Below, piece by piece: positions 55,467 through 62,808 of a stretch of DNA of 64,000 nucleotides (its first letter is position 1; the number at the start of each line of letters is the position of its first letter). The position numbers and the translations under genes are program-made. This stretch comes from Maioricimonas rarisocia (GTDB lineage: Bacteria; Planctomycetota; Planctomycetia; Planctomycetales; Planctomycetaceae): positions 248,001 through 312,000 of the forward strand of contig NZ_CP036275.1 in NCBI RefSeq assembly GCF_007747795.1, in the 5' to 3' direction. The notes beneath the pieces were generated by a model. The model was not told the origin of the DNA and made no database searches. It saw only the letters and a list, made by a program, of their open reading frames with translations.

Positions 55467-58400
55467 TTCGAACAGTGCATCACGATCCACGGTATGCTGT
55501 CTTGCTGATCATGCTGATCACCATCAGTGGTATTGCCGGGTTCCTGACAAGACCGAAGCTGGAGGACCCCAGATCGAACGTTCGCAGAGGCCAGATCACC
55601 ACATTTCTGCCGGGGGCGTCACCGACAGAAGTCGAGTCACAGGTGACGGAGCCTATCGAAATGGCTCTGCGGGAAGCAAAGGGAATTCGTACCGTCGAAT
55701 CGTCTTCGCAGCGTGACGTATCGGTCATCTTTGTCCGACTGACAGACGAAGTCGAAGATGTCGACTCGTCATGGGCCGAGATTCAGGACAAGCTGTCCGA
55801 AGTGGCCGGCAGCCTCCCAGACCGGGCATCCAAACCGACGCTCGTCGACGAACGTCGGTGGGATTCCTACACGACGGTCGTCGCGATAGTAGACACGCGC
55901 ACTTCCCCCACCCAACCCGCGGTTCTTGCCAGGTGGGCAACTGAACTCGAGAATCGGCTTCGATTCGTCCCCGGCACCCGGTTCACTGAACGTTTCGGGT
56001 TCCCGGACGAGGAGATACTTGTAGAAATCGACGAATTGGCCATCGCTGCCACTGGCCTCACGTTAGACGACATTGCGGACAGGATACGGAAGCGCGACTC
56101 ACTTGCTCCAGATGCAACGTCGCAGACGCCCGGCTCGTCCCTGCCCGTCAGGTTGACTGGTGACATCGCCAGCCTCGACCTGCTTCGCAGTACTTCGCTT
56201 CGTAGTACGCGAACTGGAACTCTTCTGCGCCTGAGGGACATCGCGAAGATCAGTCGCTCAGAGTTCTTTCCAGCCAGGAACCTTGCGTTCGTCGATGGCA
56301 ACAGGGCGGTGGCCATCGGCACTCGGATGGACACCGACTACGTTATCGATTCCTGGACGCGCTCCCACATGCGTGCGCTGGAAGATTTTCAACTCGCTCT
56401 TCCAGCGGGGCTCGAGCTGCGTGTTCTGTTCAGTCAGAAACACTACACCGATGAGCGAGCAACCACTCTGTATGGCAGCCTTGCATTAGGCATGGCATTC
56501 GTCGCTGCCGTGGTGTGCTTCATGATGGGTTGGAGGGCGACGATTCCGATATGCCTGGCTCTTCCCCTGTCGCTACTTGCCGTGTTCTTCCTCATGATTC
56601 CCTGTGGGGTGTCATTTCACCAGATGTCAATCGCTGGCCTCATCCTGGCTCTTGGGATGCTGATTGACAATCCCATCATCGTCGTCGATGACATACAGAG
56701 GCGGTTGGACGCAGGGAGTACCTCAATTGACGCAACTGTCGAATCACTTCGGCATCTGGTCAAGCCACTCGTCGGGTCAAACCTGACGACAGCGCTGGCA
56801 TTCAGTCCGCTGCTCCTGATTCCAGGCACGACTGGCGAGTACCTCGGACAACTTGGGTGGGCGGTCATCGCCTCGATTTCTTCATCGCTCGCGCTTTCAC
56901 TCAGCCTGATCCCTGTCATTGCATCCTGGACGCTGACGCCATCTGCAGAACTCACGCCGAACACTTCCCGGGGAGGTGGCTGCCTGGCGTTCCTTGGGTG
57001 GTTGATGCGGCACCGACTGCTCACCATCATGCTCTCTACGCTCATACCGCTGTCGGGATTCGCCTTCTCCGGTGAACTCGAAGAACAGTTCTTTCCGCAA
57101 GCCGAGCGTGACCACTTTCACTTTTCGGTCCGTCTGCCGACACAGGCGACAGTGCGGGACACGCAGCAAGTGGCCAGGCGCGCCTCGCAGATCATTCTCT
57201 CGCACGACGAAGTTGACAACGTTTCGCTATTCGTGGGCACCAACGCCCCGATGGTGCACTACAGCATGGTCGCGAGCGACGAGAACCGGCCCGAGTTCGC
57301 ACAAGGACTTGTCACAACGACAGGAAAGGTTGAGCCCCAGCTGTTGCGGAACATCCAGCAGGAACTCGATGAGAAACTTCCCAGTGCCTCCTGCGTCGTC
57401 ACCTTGATCGAGCAGGGACCGCCGACGCTGGCTCCCATTGAGTTCCGGATTTACGGCCCATCGATCAGGACGCTGCACGAGCTGGGAGAATCGGCCCGTC
57501 GGATCATGATGGAAGTGCCCGGCGTCATCAGCACACGCGCGACCCTGGAAGCCGGTGGACCTGATCTGTCGCTGGACGTGCGGCAGCATGATGCCGCTTC
57601 CGCTTATCTGTCAGATGAATCGCTGGCGAAGCAGCTTCGGGACACTCTCGACGGCGTTATCGCCGCCACACTTGATGAGGAAGCAGAGGAGGTTCCGGTT
57701 CGTGTCCGTCTGTTGTCTGCTGATGCCAGCAGTGCAGAGCGCGTCCTCGCGCTTCCGATTGTTGCACGCGATGGTCAGGTGGTGCCGATCGCGAGCGTCG
57801 CGAACTGGTCGGTCGGGCGACAGCTTGTGAACGTTACTCGACGGGACTCCTCTCGCTGCAACACCATCCAGGGAACAGTTGCAGCCGGCGAGCTGCCAGT
57901 CGAACTGGAGAACGCGTTCAGGGAGAGGCTGGAAGAGCAAGGGTGGGCGTTGCCAGCCGGTTATCGCATGGATTTCGGGGGTGTCAGCCAAGAGAGAAAC
58001 TCTGCGGTTGGCAACTTACTGGCCTACGCAGCCATCATCGCCGTCCTGATTGTGAGCGTGCTGGTGGTGACGCTTCGGTCCTTCCGCCAGGCAGCAATCA
58101 TTGGTGCCGTTGCGATCCTCGCCCTGGGAGCTGGGCTGCTCAGCCTGTGGCTCTTCGGGTTCCCCATGGGGCTGATGGCCATCATCGGCCTTCTGGGAAT
58201 GATGGGGCTGGCAATCAACGATTCGATTGTCGTGCTCACCGACGCCAAAGCCTCCATCGCGAACGGCTTTCAGCTGCACGAGAGTGTAGCCAAGTCGACC
58301 AGGCACGTTCTGGCCACTTCTCTCACGACTGCGGCAGGTGTTGCGCCTCTTGTCATCGCAGGTGGTGAGTTCTGGCCGCCGATGATGATTGTCATCGGTG

Positions 58401-59311
58401 GCGGTGTAGTCGGAGCAACATTCCTGGCACTCGGATTCACTCCCGCACTCTACTCTTTGACCTGCAAGGGAGGTCGAATGAATCTTCTGCAGTGGAAACG
58501 AAAGGCGGATGTTCGATCGGACGAATGGATCGTCATCACAGGATCAACGTCCGGAATCGGACAGGGATTTCTTCGCCGCATATGCGAAGCTGGATGCAAT
58601 GTGCTTACGGTTTCGGACGAAAGGGAGAAGCTGTGGGCCGACAAGGAAGCAATGGAGGAAGAGTTCGGAGTCAAAGTTGAGTGTCGCTGCGTCGACTTGT
58701 CATGCACCAGTGCGGTTCTGGAGCTCGGCGAGGAACTGGCGCGTCTCAACATTATCGGCCTCATCAACAACGCCGGCTTCGGCCTGAAAGGCGAGTTGCT
58801 CGCGCACCCGGCGTCACGGTACGTGGACAACATTGCGGTGAACGCCACAGCGCCCGTGATTCTTCAACACGCCGTCCTGCCGCAGCTCCGGGAGAAAGAC
58901 CGAGGACTCATTATCAATGTGGCCTCGATAAACGCTTACGTTCCAATCCCCAACAATCAGGTCTACACCGCGACCAAATCATTCCTCATGAGCTTCGCCC
59001 TTGCGGTCGAGGCAGAGAACGACCAATCGCAGATTGTATTCCAGTTGCTGCTTCCCGGTACGACACGAACTCCGTTCCATGACAAGCAGGGAGCTGACCC
59101 TCCAGCAAACTCGACAATGACCGTTGAGGACGTCGTTGGCTACTCACTGAACAATCTGGACCAGTCGATCTGCATCCCCAACGCGAGAGACCGCGCGATC
59201 GCTCGCGTGGTTGGGGGGCCAATCCCAAAGAGAACTGTTATCGCCTGGGTGCGGCGAGAGGCAGAACGCAGGCTCGGGTTGCGCGCATCACGCCGGGCCG
59301 GGGTGGGCTGA
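55463..59311 (+). CDS. RND transporter permease continuous with a short-chain dehydrogenase/reductase
   Basis: 1282 aa in one uninterrupted frame. Residues 1-1005 are a complete RND permease: VHHDPRYAVLLIMLI, TFLPGASPTEVESQVTEPIE, TM4 LGMLIDNPIIVVDDIQRRLD (second relay Asp replaced by Asn), TM10 MGLAINDSIVVLTDAKASI, last helix near 990. Residues 1006-1282 are a full-length classical SDR: ITGSTSGIGQGF cofactor loop, LINNAGFG, Ser in INVASINAY, and VYTATKSF supplying Tyr and Lys. An internal ATG at 58478 preceded by AAGGGAGG could start the SDR alone (277 aa). So it is either a true fusion or two overlapping products. The SDR would face the cytoplasm. GTG start 55463 overlaps the adaptor stop. 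Confidence 0.88.
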   Translation: MIRTVHHDPRYAVLLIMLITISGIAGFLTRPKLEDPRSNVRRGQITTFLPGASPTEVESQVTEPIEMALREAKGIRTVESSSQRDVSVIFVRLTDEVEDVDSSWAEIQDKLSEVAGSLPDRASKPTLVDERRWDSYTTVVAIVDTRTSPTQPAVLARWATELENRLRFVPGTRFTERFGFPDEEILVEIDELAIAATGLTLDDIADRIRKRDSLAPDATSQTPGSSLPVRLTGDIASLDLLRSTSLRSTRTGTLLRLRDIAKISRSEFFPARNLAFVDGNRAVAIGTRMDTDYVIDSWTRSHMRALEDFQLALPAGLELRVLFSQKHYTDERATTLYGSLALGMAFVAAVVCFMMGWRATIPICLALPLSLLAVFFLMIPCGVSFHQMSIAGLILALGMLIDNPIIVVDDIQRRLDAGSTSIDATVESLRHLVKPLVGSNLTTALAFSPLLLIPGTTGEYLGQLGWAVIASISSSLALSLSLIPVIASWTLTPSAELTPNTSRGGGCLAFLGWLMRHRLLTIMLSTLIPLSGFAFSGELEEQFFPQAERDHFHFSVRLPTQATVRDTQQVARRASQIILSHDEVDNVSLFVGTNAPMVHYSMVASDENRPEFAQGLVTTTGKVEPQLLRNIQQELDEKLPSASCVVTLIEQGPPTLAPIEFRIYGPSIRTLHELGESARRIMMEVPGVISTRATLEAGGPDLSLDVRQHDAASAYLSDESLAKQLRDTLDGVIAATLDEEAEEVPVRVRLLSADASSAERVLALPIVARDGQVVPIASVANWSVGRQLVNVTRRDSSRCNTIQGTVAAGELPVELENAFRERLEEQGWALPAGYRMDFGGVSQERNSAVGNLLAYAAIIAVLIVSVLVVTLRSFRQAAIIGAVAILALGAGLLSLWLFGFPMGLMAIIGLLGMMGLAINDSIVVLTDAKASIANGFQLHESVAKSTRHVLATSLTTAAGVAPLVIAGGEFWPPMMIVIGGGVVGATFLALGFTPALYSLTCKGGRMNLLQWKRKADVRSDEWIVITGSTSGIGQGFLRRICEAGCNVLTVSDEREKLWADKEAMEEEFGVKVECRCVDLSCTSAVLELGEELARLNIIGLINNAGFGLKGELLAHPASRYVDNIAVNATAPVILQHAVLPQLREKDRGLIINVASINAYVPIPNNQVYTATKSFLMSFALAVEAENDQSQIVFQLLLPGTTRTPFHDKQGADPPANSTMTVEDVVGYSLNNLDQSICIPNARDRAIARVVGGPIPKRTVIAWVRREAERRLGLRASRRAGVG
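58467..58480 (+). promoter_or_regulatory. Internal ribosome-binding site and start codon at the RND/SDR junction
   Basis: AAGGGAGG (58467-58474, read through GGAGG) lies four bases before an in-frame ATG at 58478, exactly where the RND homology ends and the SDR begins. It would allow a separate 277-aa SDR, a normal family length, from the same frame. Confidence 0.6.
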
Positions 59312-59455
59312 TGTTTGGACTCTGCACGAATCGTCACGTGAATGGGCAAGAAGGGAAGCCTGCCCCGGGAGTCGGACCTGCCGTCCGGGTGGTCAGGGAC
59401 GCGCCTGTGTATGAGCGCCAGAGCGCCGTTTCGATTCCGGCGAGCGAGGTAATCC

Positions 59456-60073
59456 ATGACGATTGCGATTCGAGAGATTGACCCCCACAACGATGATGAG
59501 CTGCACGCAGTGGCGTCACTCAGGTTTCAAGTGACGGTAGACGAGATGCGCCTGTCCATGCGTCATGCGAACCATCACAGAAGAACCGTTATCGAGCCAT
59601 TGGATCACTGCGGTCATATTCTTGCCGCATGGGCAGGAGAACGGGTTGTTGGAACTGTTCGCATAAACCGGTTGTCGGAAGGTGATGTGGGCGAATACGT
59701 TCGCGCCTATGGCCTTCAGTACTTTCTTGACCGCCATCCCTCAGAGCAAGTGTCGATCACCACAAGATTGGCAATCCACCGAAAGTACCGTAGGGGAAGG
59801 CTCTCGCTCGAATTGCCCATGGCTGCGTATGCCTTCTACTTACAGAACGGCATTGAAGTGGACGTGATCGACAGCCGTCGCAACCTTCGTTCGTACTTCC
59901 ATAAACTTGGCTACCGAGAGCACCTGGGAAGCTGGAGGCACCCTGAGTTCGGGGATGTGGTTGTGCAGTACATGCGAGTCCGTGATGAGGAGCACCTTTC
60001 GTTCGTCAAATCCCCTTTTCTTCCGCAGCTGTGCGACGTGCAGAGACGAGCCCGGTCTCCACAACTGAGTTGA
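59456..60073 (+). CDS. GNAT-fold N-acyltransferase, FeeM/LuxI-superfamily-like (putative N-acyl amino acid synthase)
   Basis: 205 aa. The N-terminal pattern LRFQVTVDEMRLSM, then GHILAAWAGERVVGTVRINR, then TTRLAIHRKYRRGRLSLELP, then YAFYLQNGIEVDVIDSRRNL and YFHKLGYREHLGSWRHPEFG follows the order of blocks in FeeM-type N-acyl amino acid synthases and, more distantly, LuxI autoinducer synthases. These join an acyl chain from acyl-ACP to an amino acid. It starts 144 bases after the RND-SDR gene on the same strand. The family call rests on motif order read by eye; an ordinary GNAT acetyltransferase is the main alternative. ATG 59456 is in good position for the family N-terminus. Confidence 0.6.
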   Translation: MTIAIREIDPHNDDELHAVASLRFQVTVDEMRLSMRHANHHRRTVIEPLDHCGHILAAWAGERVVGTVRINRLSEGDVGEYVRAYGLQYFLDRHPSEQVSITTRLAIHRKYRRGRLSLELPMAAYAFYLQNGIEVDVIDSRRNLRSYFHKLGYREHLGSWRHPEFGDVVVQYMRVRDEEHLSFVKSPFLPQLCDVQRRARSPQLS

Positions 60074-60497
60074 ACCGCAATCCCGCCGTATACAAGAAGT
60101 GCTCTTTCCCTACTTCAGCGGCTGGTTAACGGTCGCGTGGCTCGTTCACAAGCTCCGCAGCGGCGAGACCGCCACTCGGGGCGAGGCGCGCCCGCTGCTG
60201 CATCGCCTCTCTGCAGAGCTCCGGAGTCTGCTGAGGTATAGCTGACCTGGGCGGAACTGTCCGAGGTGGAGAGAGATATCCGCACGGCGACCGAAATGGA
60301 TACGCGGCCGGACATCATGATGCCGGCACGGCGCTGAGACTGATGACGTTACTGGAGGACCAGGACCGGCTCAAGGCGGCGAATGACGCGATAGCGACCT
60401 AGCAGTCGCGACGCAGCGGACCGATTCGGGTGACGCTGGCCCGGAGCTAGGAAGTCCTCGATCTCCAGGCGGAGGCGGAAAGCGAGTACCGGGGGCA
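60074..60497. other. Degenerate DNA downstream of the N-acyltransferase gene
   Basis: Short stop-broken frames only. One plus-strand stretch (60342-60480) reads like a broken coiled-coil protein (EDQDRLKAANDAIAT, stop, then VLDLQAEAESEYR), consistent with gene decay. Confidence 0.4.
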
Positions 60498-60686
60498 TTG
60501 TCGCTGCACCCGCACGATCCTCACGTACTGCGAAGTGTGGCGGCGTTCTATCTCCGATCCCGTCAGAGGGAAGCCGCGGAAACATTGCTGTGGAAGCTGG
60601 TTGACCCGGCTGCCGATGTCCCCCCTGCCGACCGTGACTGGGCCAGCCGGCAACTGGCGGGGGGAACAGGCGAGGAATCGATCTGA
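60498..60686 (+). pseudogene. Fragment of a TPR-type protein
   Basis: 62 codons reading HVLRSVAAFYLRSRQREAAE then LLWKLVDPAADVPPADRDWA and SRQLA, the pattern of the helical repeats seen in long planctomycete TPR proteins (A.FYL...R..EAE.LL..L.DP). No N-terminal part or ribosome-binding site is present, so it is a remnant. Confidence 0.45.
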
Positions 60687-60767
60687 AACACAGGGCCATC
60701 ACACGTTGTCATTCAGAGCGCCGCCGCTGCTGTTCGGTGAAGCAACTGCAGAGGCGGCCACGTGTTC

Positions 60768-61280
60768 TCAGTAGTGCGTGAGCAGGCCACCGAGTCGCGT
60801 GCTGCAGGCCACGTCGGACAGCCTGGTGGTGTCCACCGGTCCGGGTGGTGACGAGTCCCACGCGGGTGGCAGGTTCTCGCGTGCGGAATGTCCACGCTCG
60901 GTGTTGTACCGGCGGACCGCTTCGGAGCAGATGTGGTTCAGGTGCCGCTCGGAGACGGCCACGAACTGGTTGAGCACTTCGTGCTGCAGTATCTGAATCA
61001 CCCGTTCAACGTGGGCCTGCAGGTTGGGCGACTGAATCGACGTCTTCTTCGCCGCGCCACCGGCGCACTTCAGGATCTCGTCGAACTCACGGCTGAACTT
61101 CCGGTCCCGCTCGTGCAGCACGTAGCCTGGTGAAAGGCCGACGTCCTCGGTGTGCATCAGGAAGTTCCGTGCCTGCTGAGCCACCCACCGGCGTCTCGAG
61201 TGAGACGTGCTCCCGGCCGGTCGCTGCATCCCTCTACGCATCAGCTGACTAGAAAGGTTCGCGTCCGCGCTCTCACGCAA
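60768..61280 (-). pseudogene. Truncated transposase (rve integrase core, IS3/IS481-like)
   Basis: The supported part (about 60840-61190) encodes the C-terminal half of an integrase-core transposase: AQQARNFLMHTED, LHERDRKFSREFDEIL with a catalytic Asp, SPNLQAHVERVIQILQHEVL with the catalytic Glu, and RRYNTERGHSARENLPPAW. The N-terminal half with the first Asp and the helix-turn-helix is missing; what precedes it is unrelated sequence. No inverted repeats were found. It marks past mobile-element activity beside the RND/SDR locus. Confidence 0.75.
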
Positions 61281-61310
61281 CTCTCTCTGACGGCGGTTCT
61301 GTACGGGGAG

Positions 61311-61438
61311 TCTGCGTCAGGATGCCCATGGCCTGACCGGTTGCGACATTCCAGATTCGAATTCGCCGGTGGAATGCATCCGCTGCAATCAGCGTCCGTG
61401 CGTCGCTGGCAAAGTCGACTGCAGCTACCAGGCCGTGG
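61311..61438 (-). pseudogene. Duplicated fragment of the WD40 kinase gene
   Basis: About 125 bases match 49879-50002, near the 3' end of the WD40 kinase gene, at roughly 88% by eye and in the same orientation. The minus frame reads FASDARTLIAADAFHRRIRI then WNVATGQAMGILTQ, one and a half WD40 blades. Both ends drop abruptly into unrelated sequence. It is either a remnant of a second WD40 kinase or a partial duplication. The following 61439-61981 has no supported gene. Confidence 0.75.
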
Positions 61439-61981
61439 ATACTTCGCTTCGACAACTGCATCTTCCTGCACCACTTCAGAAGGCCGGTGCCCGACCTCTT
61501 CACGCAGTTGTCACCTGGACATCGCTCAAGAATCTGTCCCGGCCTCTATTCTGAAAAAGATTGGATTTCCGGCCAGATTGACCGGAAGAACCTGTAACAC
61601 CGCGCGTTGAGTCCCGTGGAGTGCCGCATTGCGAGGCACTGCAGAGTGAAACACCGGAACGCCGGGTGCTGCGAATCGGATTCCTACGAGTCGCTGATCG
61701 CGGACGGGCCGCGACCTGGCTTCCGGCGCACGACGAGTGCGTGTCCTGTAACTTCGTCCGCCGGTTCGCCGGCCAGAAGCTGTGTGCCACGCATGATGTG
61801 AACGGCCCTTCTGGACGCGGTGCCGGCCTGTGGCCATTGCCGGCAGTACTGAAAACCGCGTCCGCAGGCAAGCGTTTCGGCGATTCACCAGCAGGACCGG
61901 GAGAGTTCGCAGCCTTCAGCGGCGCCGGATGACGGTGCGCCGTTGCTGCACCGGATTCTCCCCAACATGAAGGAGAGTGCA

Positions 61982-62617
61982 GTGAACTCGTTCCGCATGA
62001 TTGCGATTGCAGCGTCGGTCGGCGTGGTGTCGATGGCCGGAGCGGCCGCCAACGCCGACTGCGGTTACGGCGGCTATGGTGGGGGCTACGACTACGGTGG
62101 CTGCAGCGGCCACGGCTACGGCAGCTATGGATACGGTGGTTATGACCACAGTGACTATGGCTATGGCGGCTACGAACCCGACTACGGCTATGGCGGTTAC
62201 GACTACGGTCACGGATACCATGACTACCATTCCAGTTACGGCGTCTACGGCAGCGGCCGCCCCCGGGCGACGGTCAGTCGCAGGCAGCCGGTTCAGCCGC
62301 GCACCGTCGCACCGGCAAGTCCGCCAGCGGTGACTCGCCAGCCCGTCCCGTCGGTGCGGACCGTTCCGAGGACTCCGCCGGCAACGACGTTCCGAAGGGA
62401 GTCTCCCTCGAGTGGCTTCCCGGGCTCGTTCAGCCGCACCCCGAACGCAGGTCGCAGCCCGAGCATCGGTGGAGGCGGCAACTCCGGCGGCGGGGGTGGT
62501 GGCTCGCGGATCGGCGGAGCCGGTCAGGTCGACGGTACGCCGGCAGCCCGGACGAACCCGGTCACCGGTCAGCTCGAGACCGGTGTCATCCGCAACGGAC
62601 AGTTCTTCCGTCGTTGA
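61982..62617 (+). CDS. Gly/Tyr-rich secreted protein
   Basis: 211 aa. GTG 61982 has a perfect AAGGAG six bases upstream, which decides the start over the in-frame ATG at 61967 that lies across this site. A signal peptide (MIAIAASVGVVSMAGAAANA) is followed by about 75 residues of Tyr/Gly/Asp/His repeats (YGGYDHSDYGYGGYEPDYGY). A Pro/Arg/Thr-rich middle, a Gly/Ser-rich stretch (residues about 165-185) and a basic end (NPVTGQLETGVIRNGQFFRR) complete it. The low-complexity composition suggests a structural or adhesive surface protein; tyrosines could cross-link, which is speculation. Confidence 0.8.
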   Translation: MNSFRMIAIAASVGVVSMAGAAANADCGYGGYGGGYDYGGCSGHGYGSYGYGGYDHSDYGYGGYEPDYGYGGYDYGHGYHDYHSSYGVYGSGRPRATVSRRQPVQPRTVAPASPPAVTRQPVPSVRTVPRTPPATTFRRESPSSGFPGSFSRTPNAGRSPSIGGGGNSGGGGGGSRIGGAGQVDGTPAARTNPVTGQLETGVIRNGQFFRR

Positions 62618-62808
62618 CCGGATCTGAGACGCCTGGCGCCATCCTCAACGCGAGATGGTGCCTGGCCCTCATGTCCCGTTTCTCCGTCTTGCAGTTTGTA
62701 CGAGCGTCGACCCAGGTCCTGAACCGCCTCCGTGCTGAGCCGGCGGCCTCCTGCCACTCCTGCAGACGTCCGCGCGATTGCTGCGGACGTCGCGTCACGA
62801 GCGAACTC

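Noticed and set aside
60115-60480. Short frames between the acyltransferase and the TPR fragment
   Set aside because: They are broken by stops and lack ribosome-binding sites; too degenerate to name a parent gene.
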